Below are positions 1 to 5,228 of a DNA stretch of 10,653 nt, piece by piece (within the stretch, counting starts at the first letter, position 1; each line of letters opens with the position of its first letter). The notes beneath the pieces are model-generated. The model was not told the origin of the DNA. It did no database searches and saw nothing but the letters and a program-made list of their open reading frames with translations. Made by a program: the position numbers and the translations under genes. Origin of the DNA: Phycisphaerae bacterium (GTDB lineage: Bacteria; Planctomycetota; Phycisphaerae; Phycisphaerales; UBA1924). The stretch lies in contig JAEUIX010000075.1 of assembly GCA_016794945.1 (NCBI GenBank), positions 1 through 10,653 on the forward strand, written 5' to 3'.

Positions 1-197
1 CGTGCCGGCTGCTTGTGCAATGGGGGCGAGGTTCTCCCAGCGACCCGCTCGCGCATCGAGCGCCACCACCGCTTCACGCCGAAGGCGCCACGGAGCCAGC
101 GAAGCGAGCGCAGTGCAATCCTGCCCCCGCGACTCGCTTGACCCTCGGGTCGCGAGCCCCGGCGACGCCGTGTGGGGCACGCTCTCCGCGACGGGAT
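1..197. other. edge region without a confirmed gene; possible partial reading frame on minus strand
   Basis: I see no convincing complete gene. On the minus strand a frame is open from GTG at 180-178 to the left edge (60 codons), 17 bp after the stop of the next gene upstream on that strand. Its only ribosome-site candidate is GGAG three bases before the GTG, which is too close to be good. The last part reads fairly protein-like (for example RWENLAPIAQAAG), but I recognise no family, and open frames of this length are common by chance in GC-rich DNA. A strong hairpin at 133-156 lies inside this frame, which argues more for untranslated DNA. It could be the 5' part of a gene that continues outside the window. 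Confidence 0.3.
133..156. terminator. hairpin downstream of the YHS-like gene, no U-tract
   Basis: CTCGC (133-137) pairs with GCGAG (152-156), and GACCC (140-144) pairs with GGGTC (147-151). The loop is only 2 nt and there is a two-base TT bulge. It lies about 40 bp beyond the TAA stop of the minus-strand gene ending at 198. No T-run follows on either strand, so it is a weak candidate for an intrinsic terminator. It may instead be an mRNA 3'-end stabiliser or a dispersed palindromic repeat. Confidence 0.35.
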
Positions 198-1316
198 TTA
201 CTTGGCGGGCACCTTGAAGCGTCCCTCGGCCAGCACGGGATTGATCTCGAACGCGTCGAGCTTCGCCGCGCCGGACGGCAGGTCCTTGCCGTTGAAAGAC
301 ACGGCGTACGCCGTCGGCAGCGTGACGCCGTCGACCGTCGCGAACGTGGTCAGCGTCCGGACGGAATCACCGACCGACATCGTCCCGTCCCGCCCGCGGA
401 AGCTCAGTTGCAGCGGCCTGCCGGAGGCCGTCTCGATCGCAAGTCGCGAGGCCGCCCCGTTCAGCCACACCTTGACGAACTGCACGGGCACGCCTCCGAC
501 GTTCCCCTCTCCGTCGGCGATCACGATCAAGCCGGGGCAATCGGCCTTCGGCGACCCATCGACATGGGCCTTGAGAATCACGACCGGCCAGCGCGACATG
601 GCACGCCGGAACGCCCGCGCACGGCTGTCCGCGATCCTCTCTTCGCCGCGCGCCGTTGCCATCGCGCCGCCGTCGGGCCCGCACGTCGTCGAGAACCACG
701 AGTCGTTCCACGACTCCTTCTGGAACAGGCGGTCGGGAAACGCGATCACGGTTTCATTCGAGATCGAGTACTCCGTCTCCCCGTGCTTTTCCTTCCGGGC
801 CGCCGTCGCACGAAAGGTCTTCAAATCGCGCAAGCGCTGCGCGCCCCCGGCCCACGCCACGGCCCTATCCAGGATCGCTCGGCCGCGCTCTACCTGTTCG
901 TTGCTGCCGAACACCTTCTCGTCATCGGTCTCGATGTACTTGCCGGGTTCCTTGAGAAAGCCCGCGCGGCAACCGTCGGACGCGAACAGGTAGATGCGGC
1001 CCTCGTGCACGGCGTAGCGGCGGGCATCACCCAGCCCTGACAACGGCCCCATGCGTCCGCACGCCCCGCCGTCGGCTACCTCGTACTTCGTCGGGTCCTT
1101 CTCGAACGCCGCCTTGTTCTGAGGTGTCGCGAACAGGTAGCCCACGCCGTCGCGCTCGAGCGTGAGTTCGGCCCTCCCGGGCACCTCGCGGCCAGCCACC
1201 AGTTCCACCGGATCAACCGGCAGCGTGCGCTCGGGCGGCGCGCCGAAGCACGACGCGGCAACACGCGCAACCGCCGCCATCGCAATCGCGCCCGACGACG
1301 AACGGGGGGTCTTCAT
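198..1316 (-). CDS. exported protein with two YHS-like domains and a possible LolA-like C-terminal half
   Basis: 372 residues from ATG at 1316. I chose this start because GGGAG lies 8 nt upstream and a hydrophobic export signal follows (residues about 9-25). Cys23 is preceded by A-A-S, so it is only a weak lipobox. Residues about 34-80 and 83-129 are two successive copies of a YHS-type pattern: an aromatic/Leu-Phe-Ala core, then an F-x-K/E-D/E-P-x-K-Y ending (FEKDPTKY and FLKEPGKY). The second copy keeps a Cys pair (Cys86 in GACGRMG, Cys116 in SDGCRAGF) resembling YHS/TRASH metal-binding cysteines; the first has none. Residues about 142-372 are beta-rich, start with an AILDRAVAWAGG helix and end in FEINPVLAEGRFKVP. 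That resembles LolA-type lipid-binding barrels, but I infer the fold from pattern only. A periplasmic metal- or lipid-related role is possible; the function is unknown. Nearest gene is divergent, 300 bp away. Confidence 0.85.
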   Translation of the reverse strand: MKTPRSSSGAIAMAAVARVAASCFGAPPERTLPVDPVELVAGREVPGRAELTLERDGVGYLFATPQNKAAFEKDPTKYEVADGGACGRMGPLSGLGDARRYAVHEGRIYLFASDGCRAGFLKEPGKYIETDDEKVFGSNEQVERGRAILDRAVAWAGGAQRLRDLKTFRATAARKEKHGETEYSISNETVIAFPDRLFQKESWNDSWFSTTCGPDGGAMATARGEERIADSRARAFRRAMSRWPVVILKAHVDGSPKADCPGLIVIADGEGNVGGVPVQFVKVWLNGAASRLAIETASGRPLQLSFRGRDGTMSVGDSVRTLTTFATVDGVTLPTAYAVSFNGKDLPSGAAKLDAFEINPVLAEGRFKVPAK

Positions 1317-1376
1317 GGGCGGTTCTCCCGCAACGCGAACGGTCGCGCCCGGCGCGAAGCGACGCATCGCGACCCG

Positions 1377-1382
1377 ATTCTA
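1377..1382 (-). promoter_or_regulatory. candidate -10 box for the YHS-like gene
   Basis: On the minus strand this reads TAGAAT, five of six matches to TATAAT, in otherwise very GC-rich DNA. It would give a leader of about 54 nt before the ATG at 1316. I see no good -35 at the usual spacing; a TTGATC lies only 4 nt upstream, too near to serve. Confidence 0.3.
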
Positions 1383-1403
1383 GCTGGATCAACGTCGCGC
1401 ACG

Positions 1404-1435
1404 CCGCGGATCGCCCGGCGATGGAGGCCCCGCGG
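1404..1435. repeat. nested inverted repeat in the 300-bp gap between divergent genes
   Basis: An outer pair CCGCGG (1404-1409 and 1430-1435) encloses a perfect inner hairpin: ATCGC (1410-1414), loop CCG, GCGAT (1418-1422). The whole can fold as a stacked 11-bp structure with a 7-nt bulge on one side. It lies about 90 bp upstream of the minus-strand gene start at 1316. It could be an operator, an RNA structure or a dispersed palindrome; nothing in the sequence decides which. The rest of 1317-1616 shows no gene except the doubtful small ORF at 1495-1593. Confidence 0.4.
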
Positions 1436-1494
1436 GAGTGCCCTGGGATCCGGAGGTTCCGATCACGGCCGGAGAACTCCCACGGCCCCGCCGC

Positions 1495-1593
1495 TCAACG
1501 CGGCATGTCGGGGGCGCCGCCGACGTCGATTCGGCGCACCGCGCCGCCTTCGCCTCGCATGAACCTCGGGTTGCAGAGCCCGGGGGTCTTCAT
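1495..1593 (-). CDS. possible 32-residue small ORF
   Basis: Complete frame ATG to TGA on the minus strand, in the gap between the divergent genes at 1316 and 1617. It begins M-K-T-P, as does the neighbouring gene at 1316, because the 14-mer gggggtcttcatgg occurs at both starts (1305-1318 and 1582-1595). The peptide is Gly- and Arg-rich with one Cys, has no hydrophobic segment, and matches nothing I know. Upstream there is only a distant, weak AGGG. It may be a real small protein, the remnant of a duplicated gene start, or chance. Confidence 0.15.
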   Translation of the reverse strand: MKTPGLCNPRFMRGEGGAVRRIDVGGAPDMPR

Positions 1594-1604
1594 GGCCAAA
1601 GCGA

Positions 1605-1610
1605 TACCCT
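1605..1610 (+). promoter_or_regulatory. TANNNT hexamer 6 nt before the ATG at 1617 (possible leaderless -10)
   Basis: TACCCT lies exactly 6 nt upstream of the ATG, and the same interval holds no Shine-Dalgarno-like sequence. In bacteria with leaderless transcripts a -10 hexamer sits at this distance so that transcription starts at the A of the start codon. No -35 consensus is visible. Two other SD-less starts in the window (3193 and 7071) have a similar hexamer. Confidence 0.3.
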
Positions 1611-1616
1611 GCCGCT

Positions 1617-2321
1617 ATGCCGACAGTCGATGGCCCGGATGCCGACGCACTTCGACCCGAGGAGTTCCTCGAACACCTCAGGGCCGCGAGCCGTCGTCAC
1701 TTGCGCGGCGACGCCGGGAGCGATCTGCGATGCTCCTGCGACGAGTGGACGATCGGTGGGGGGCGGATCGATCCCATCGAGCCCCTGGCAAACCCCGGTC
1801 GCCGCACCATCTCCTGGCCGTCGGACACCTGGAGTTCGATCTCGACGGACTTGCTCGGAGCGCTCATACGCACCGCGCAAAGCGAGGATGAGACCCTGCC
1901 CGCGTCGCTCGCGGAGTACGCCGCCTACGTACATCTTGAACTGGCCGCGATCGAAGACCCGCCGCTGGGGAGCCGCCCGGAGGCGTTCGTCCTGCCGCTG
2001 ATCATCGCCGCGAGAGAGCGTGTGAGCTCTTCCGAGTTCCGCCGCTACGCCCTGGGGTGGCTCACGCGAGCCGGATCGCTGCCCTGGAACGACCCCGGGA
2101 TGGCCCTCGCCGCATCGCTCGCCTTCGCGCTCGGCTCAACGGACGATGCCGTGATCGGACAGCGGGTCAGGAAGGTCCGCGAGGGCCTGGATGACGATGA
2201 GCGATCGGGCCGCGGACGCTTCCGCACGCTCCTGCGCTCCGACCACCGCGAACTGTGGCGCCGGGCAGCGGCGGCCTCCTCGCCGGACGCGGCGGCGTGG
2301 GCCGAGGGCTTCATGCGATAG
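1617..2321 (+). CDS. unrecognised 234-residue cytoplasmic protein
   Basis: I do not recognise a family. The protein is mainly helical and soluble, without signal peptide or membrane segments. Residues 1-60 hold an acidic start, an E-E-F-L-E-H-L helix and a Cys-x-Cys (C39, C41) before DEWTIGGG. Residues about 98-150 form a helical stretch (EYAAYVHLELAAIED, then LPLIIAARERVSSSEFRRYALGWL) that resembles helix-pair repeat proteins. Residues 160-234 are rich in Asp, Arg and Ala and end in DAAAWAEGF. The reading frame is full-length with a TAG stop, and residue composition looks like a real protein rather than an antisense shadow. No Shine-Dalgarno is present, but TACCCT lies 6 nt before the ATG. 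The next gene is convergent (AraC type), so it is transcribed alone. Confidence 0.7.
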   Translation: MPTVDGPDADALRPEEFLEHLRAASRRHLRGDAGSDLRCSCDEWTIGGGRIDPIEPLANPGRRTISWPSDTWSSISTDLLGALIRTAQSEDETLPASLAEYAAYVHLELAAIEDPPLGSRPEAFVLPLIIAARERVSSSEFRRYALGWLTRAGSLPWNDPGMALAASLAFALGSTDDAVIGQRVRKVREGLDDDERSGRGRFRTLLRSDHRELWRRAAAASSPDAAAWAEGFMR

Positions 2322-2327
2322 CCACCG

Positions 2328-2350
2328 CCGCGGCGTCGATCACGCCGCGG
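2328..2350. terminator. perfect 9-bp hairpin between convergent genes
   Basis: CCGCGGCGT (2328-2336) and ACGCCGCGG (2342-2350) are exact reverse complements around a 5-nt loop. It begins 6 bp after the TAG of the plus-strand gene and lies 45 bp beyond the stop of the minus-strand AraC gene, the expected place for a shared bidirectional terminator. There is no T-run on either side. The right arm ACGCCGCGG is repeated directly at 2351-2359. Confidence 0.5.
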
Positions 2351-2395
2351 ACGCCGCGGGTTGGCTGGTCCCCTCGCCGCGAACGCCCCCGTCGC

Positions 2396-3193
2396 TCACG
2401 GACGTCCAGCGCAGTACCGCCCCGGCGTCGTCCCCAGCGCGTGCCGGAACATGCTCACGAAGGCGCTGACGCTCCCGTACCCGCACTCCAGCGCGACCGT
2501 GCCCACCGCCACGCCCTCCGCCAGGCGCCGCACCGCGAACTGAAGCCGCGCCTGCTGCCTCCACCGGCCGAACGACACGCCCGTCTCCCGCACGAACAGC
2601 CGCTCGGCGGTCCGGACGCTCGCGCCGCTGCCCCGTGTCAGTCCCGCGATCGTCGCGTCATCCTCGTCGCCGGGCTTCAGCGAAGCGAGCACCCGCTCCG
2701 CCACCGCCCGCGCCCGCGGGTCCGTTGGCATCCTCAGCGCCAGCCCCAGCGGCGTTGCGACCGCCATCTGCGCCGCCAGCAGCAGCGCCAGCGCGCGATG
2801 CGCACCGATCCCGTCGTCCAGCACCCCGATCCGAACCACCTCCAGGATCAGCTCGCGCAGCAGCGGCGAAACACCCAGCACCCCCAGCGGCTTCCCGACC
2901 GTCGCGCCGAGCTTCGGGCAGACGTACACCGTCCGCATGTGCACCTCGCCGACGCACCGGACCCGGTGCGCCGTGCCCGGCGGCACCCACAGGCACCGCT
3001 GCGGAGGCACGATCCACCGCATCGACGACGCCTCCACCCAGAGCACGCCCCGCGCGGCGAACACCACCTGCGCCCACGCGTGCGCGTGCTCCGGCAGCTC
3101 CCGGCCGTCCGGCAGCCGGAGCGCCATGCTGCGGACGCTCCGCCCGTGCCCGGGCTCGACCCGCGTGCGGACACGTTGGCGGGATTTCGACAT
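2396..3193 (-). CDS. AraC-family transcriptional regulator (NimR/YeaM-like architecture)
   Basis: 265 residues. The N-terminal half is a cupin sensor domain: LPEHAHAWAQVVFAARGVLWVEA (residues about 33-55) followed by RWIVPPQRCLWVPPGTAHRVRCVGEVHMRTVYV (59-91), the pattern of the NimR-like AraC subgroup with no distinct ligand clue. The C-terminal half (about 160-262) is the AraC DNA-binding domain with two helix-turn-helix units, one around GASVRTAERLFVRETGVSF (190-208) and one around VALECGYGSVSAFVSMFRHALGTTPGRY (233-260), including the conserved GY-S-SAF-FR-GTTP-Y signature. The start at 3193 has no SD but has TAGCGT 6 nt upstream. An alternative ATG at 3127 (residue 23) has GGAG about 10 nt upstream and would leave both domains intact. 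It is divergent from the VOC protein gene 98 bp away, which is its most likely target besides itself. Confidence 0.9.
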   Translation of the reverse strand: MSKSRQRVRTRVEPGHGRSVRSMALRLPDGRELPEHAHAWAQVVFAARGVLWVEASSMRWIVPPQRCLWVPPGTAHRVRCVGEVHMRTVYVCPKLGATVGKPLGVLGVSPLLRELILEVVRIGVLDDGIGAHRALALLLAAQMAVATPLGLALRMPTDPRARAVAERVLASLKPGDEDDATIAGLTRGSGASVRTAERLFVRETGVSFGRWRQQARLQFAVRRLAEGVAVGTVALECGYGSVSAFVSMFRHALGTTPGRYCAGRP

Positions 3194-3291
3194 GCCTTGA
3201 CGCTATGCCGGCACGGCGTCACTCGCTCGACCGGTACCATCCGCGCACGCCGGTGGAAACAGGTCCGCCCGCGCCCGAGGGTTCCGATCCC
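3194..3291. promoter_or_regulatory. divergent intergenic region AraC-type / VOC protein
   Basis: This 98-bp stretch must hold the control sites of both genes. On the minus strand TAGCGT (complement of 3200-3205) lies 6 nt before the AraC ATG at 3193 and could be a leaderless -10. On the plus strand GAGGG (3277-3281) lies 10 nt before the VOC ATG, a rather long spacing for a ribosome site. I find no clear direct repeats of the kind AraC proteins bind, and no consensus sigma70 promoter. Confidence 0.4.
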
Positions 3292-3669
3292 ATGCCCAAC
3301 GACATCGCCCATTTCGCCATCCACGCCGACGACTGCCAGCGCGCCAAGCGGTTCTACGAATCCGCCTTCGGCTGGAAGTTCCAGCCCTGGGGCCCGCCCG
3401 GCTTCTGGCTCATCGAAACCTCCAAGGGCGCCGTCGGCGGCTCGCTCCAGCAGCGACAGCACCCCGTCGCCGGCCGCGGCATGATCGGCTTCGAGTGCAC
3501 CATCGGCGTCGCCGACATCCGCGCCGCCGCCGCCGCCATCGAAAAGGCCGGCGGCTCCATCACCATGAAGCCCTTCGTCATCGAACGCGTCGGCACCCTC
3601 ATCCAGTTCCAGGACACGGAAGGCAACTCCGTCGCCGCGATGCAGTACGAACGTGGCCCCCGCACCTGA
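3292..3669 (+). CDS. VOC superfamily (glyoxalase/bleomycin-resistance/dioxygenase fold) protein
   Basis: 125 residues, the usual length for a single-chain two-module VOC protein. The first beta-alpha-beta-beta-beta module starts with IAHFAIHADDCQRAKRFYESAFGW, where His7 is the usual first metal-ligand position and RAKRFYE-FGW is the family hallmark. The second begins at MIGFECTIGVADIRAAAAAIEKAGG and closes with GTLIQFQDTEGNSVAAMQ, the typical D-x-E-G-N strand. Substrate cannot be predicted: members include glyoxalases, dioxygenases, isomerases and drug-binding proteins. ATG at 3292 is chosen because the fold starts 5 residues in; an in-frame ATG at 3205 would add 29 residues of low-complexity sequence. 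The divergent AraC regulator suggests inducible expression. No terminator is evident after the TGA. Confidence 0.88.
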   Translation: MPNDIAHFAIHADDCQRAKRFYESAFGWKFQPWGPPGFWLIETSKGAVGGSLQQRQHPVAGRGMIGFECTIGVADIRAAAAAIEKAGGSITMKPFVIERVGTLIQFQDTEGNSVAAMQYERGPRT

Positions 3670-4125
3670 CGCCCGCCGCCCGCGACACCCGGCCCAGGCA
3701 ATTCCGCGCCAGCGCACCGCCGCGTTCACGGCATTCATCACCGCGCGGCAACGCCCGCACGGCGCGCCCCGGGTCCGCCTCCGCGCGCCTCGGCGTCCTG
3801 ACCCGGGCACATCTACGGCCGTCGCGATCGATCGAAGGGCGAGCGAACATTGCTGCATTCGCCTGCACCGACAGTCGTTCCCGGCGGCCGGTCCGGCTGA
3901 CCGGTCGCCGCTTCGTCCTCGTCGAGCAGCCTCCGGTCGGAGTGGACTTCCGCGCTGACGCTCGGGTCGCCGCGCCGCTCCACGATCTGTCCCGTGCCTT
4001 GCCCGACGCCCTCCTTTCCACGGTGGTTGCTACTGGAGTGCCGCCGGGCGTGAGCGCCCACGGCGCGGCCGCACCGGTCGGCTTCGACCGCGACACCGCT
4101 CGGCACCGCGCCCACCAAGAAGAAA
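3670..4125. other. 456 bp without a credible gene
   Basis: Frames are open on both strands here, but their translations are Arg/Pro/Ala-rich and match no family, as expected for chance ORFs in GC-rich DNA. Visible structure: an inverted repeat CCGGTC-5 nt-GACCGG near 3890-3906, and a hairpin at 4040-4064 (GGGCG 4046-4050 with CGCCC 4055-4059, extended by GCCG/CGGC across a small internal loop). The stretch lies beyond the terminator of the minus-strand gene and after the plus-strand VOC gene, so it is probably non-coding or the remains of a lost gene. Confidence 0.55.
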
Positions 4126-4156
4126 GCCCCCGCCGCACCGCGGCGAGGGCGTTTTC
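4117..4156 (-). terminator. intrinsic terminator of the sorting-signal protein gene
   Basis: Arms 4126-4136 and 4140-4150 form an 11-bp stem around a 3-nt loop. On the minus-strand RNA every pair forms, one as G-U; on the plus-strand RNA that pair becomes a C-A mismatch. Minus-strand RNA then runs into UUUCUUCUU, and plus-strand RNA into GUUUUCU. It lies about 60 nt beyond the stop of the gene at 4208-4810. This is the best intrinsic terminator in the window and works mainly leftward. Confidence 0.8.
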
Positions 4157-4207
4157 TCCATGATCGCACCAATGAAATGCCGCGATGCCGATGTCGTCGA
4201 TCCGACT

Positions 4208-4810
4208 TCAGCGGCGCCGTCGCACCGCCATCAGTCCGCCCAGGCCCAGTAGCGCGGCCGCACCCGGCGTGGGCAACGCCAGCGTCAGGTCGTTCACCGT
4301 CGGCCAGATGGCCCCGCTCGACGGCTGCACCGCCGAGACCGTCAGCGAAATGATGCCGGTCACCGACGTGAACCCGACGAAGCTCGTGGTCGTCGAGTTG
4401 ATCACCGTGTGCGACAGGTTGCCATTGGCGTCCGTCGCCGTGACCGTGATGTTGCCCGGGTCGAACAGGCCGGCGATGTTGCTCGTGAAGAAGAACCCGC
4501 CGATCGCAAACACGCCGGGCGAGAAATTGTTGAACACGATCCCATCGGGCGCGCTGTTCGTCGACATCCACCCATCGCTGCCGCTCCCGGCGCCGTACAG
4601 GCCGCTGGCCGCGTTCACCTGATAGGAGTAACTCCCAACGGTGCGCACCAGCGGGCCGCTGTAGAAGATCGGCGACAGGTCGTCGAAGGTGTCAACCACG
4701 GGACCCGTCGTCGCCGCGTTGAACGCCGCCTGCGAGGTGTACAGGGTCAGCTGCGCGCTGGCCGTGCCCGCCGTGGCTGCAATCGCAGCCGCAAAAACAA
4801 CATAACGCAT
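4208..4810 (-). CDS. secreted protein with PEP-CTERM-like C-terminal sorting signal
   Basis: 200 residues. The signal peptide is MRYVVFAAAIAATAGTASA with a likely cut after Ala19 (ASA/Q). The mature part is Ser/Thr/Asn/Gly-rich and beta-type, with a VDTFDDLSP segment (39-47) often seen near the N-terminus of secreted planctomycete proteins, and a VTATDANGN turn (123-131). The tail is PTPGAAALLGLGG (180-192), then a short hydrophobic run and RRRR at the very end: a tripartite motif/transmembrane/basic signal of the PEP-CTERM kind, in the PTPG variant. Such proteins are thought to be processed and anchored or released at the cell surface; no processing enzyme is encoded here. AGGAG lies 7 nt before the ATG, so the start is secure. 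Monocistronic, with a terminator at 4117-4156. Specific function unknown. Confidence 0.88.
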   Translation of the reverse strand: MRYVVFAAAIAATAGTASAQLTLYTSQAAFNAATTGPVVDTFDDLSPIFYSGPLVRTVGSYSYQVNAASGLYGAGSGSDGWMSTNSAPDGIVFNNFSPGVFAIGGFFFTSNIAGLFDPGNITVTATDANGNLSHTVINSTTTSFVGFTSVTGIISLTVSAVQPSSGAIWPTVNDLTLALPTPGAAALLGLGGLMAVRRRR

Positions 4811-4842
4811 CTCTCATCTCCTCTCAAGCTCTGTTCAGCCGA

Positions 4843-4895
4843 CGGCAACCGCTGCCGCAGGCACGAACTTACACCGTGAATCTTACCTGAAGTTC
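4843..4895 (-). promoter_or_regulatory. candidate promoter and leader of the sorting-signal protein gene
   Basis: On the minus strand TAAGAT (complement of 4880-4885) could be a -10 with TTGTGC 17 nt upstream as a weak -35; both are imperfect. The -10 is flanked by a perfect 6-bp inverted repeat, GAACTT at 4865-4870 and AAGTTC at 4890-4895, 19 nt apart. The leader then contains a 5-bp hairpin (CGGCA 4843-4847, TGCCG 4853-4857) about 33 nt before the start codon. Confidence 0.3.
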
Positions 4896-5228
4896 CGTGT
4901 GCGCACAAGCCCCCCGCGACCGGTGACCCTGACGTTATAAGACCATGGCCCGCATCTGGCCTCCACCCGCCCGATCACCCTCTTTTCCCTGCGCCAGGCC
5001 GCAAGCGGGCCAAGTCCCGAACGCGAGCCCGAACTGCCGGGCCGATCGCGTCGGGTTCGTTGCCGAAGCGATTTCCTCGATCCCGGGCCGGGCCGGCCTG
5101 TCCCATGCCCACACGACCTCGCGAGCCTCCAACACGTACCTGCGGTCAAGTCGGCGCCCGAGATTCGACGCCGAGTTACGTCCAGCCACACGAAGGCGGC
5201 CATTTCTGTGCCCCTCGCCCCCGCCCCC
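4896..5228. other. 333 bp without a credible gene
   Basis: Minus-strand frames of 84 and 106 codons overlap each other and a plus-strand frame here. None has a ribosome site, and none resembles a known family. A TTATAA at 4934-4939 is the only AT-rich spot and could be part of a promoter, but no partner box is visible. I see no repeat or RNA gene. The right end abuts the TAA of the alpha/beta hydrolase, with no hairpin terminator after it. Confidence 0.5.

Noticed and set aside
98..109. 12-mer AGCGAAGCGAGC shared with 2679-2690
   Set aside because: The second copy is inside the AraC coding sequence; a 12-bp match in a biased window of this length is expected by chance.
15..1040. Long plus-strand frame of 341 codons
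   Set aside because: It is antisense to the YHS-like gene, Arg/His/Pro-rich, and has no family resemblance or ribosome site.
3279..3291. GGGTTCCGATCCC, resembling a tRNA T-arm
   Set aside because: Only three pairs support it, and no acceptor stem, anticodon arm or D-arm can be found around it; it is the VOC gene's leader.
2255..3484. Plus-strand frame of 409 codons
   Set aside because: It runs opposite the AraC gene and is dominated by Arg, Pro and His. The AraC and VOC motifs are in other frames.
4883..5203. Minus-strand frames of 84-106 codons in the gap before the hydrolase end
   Set aside because: Two overlapping frames, neither with a ribosome site or a recognisable motif. One ends in MRAMVL, reminiscent of zinc alcohol dehydrogenase starts, but a TAA follows at once and the next codons do not continue that family.
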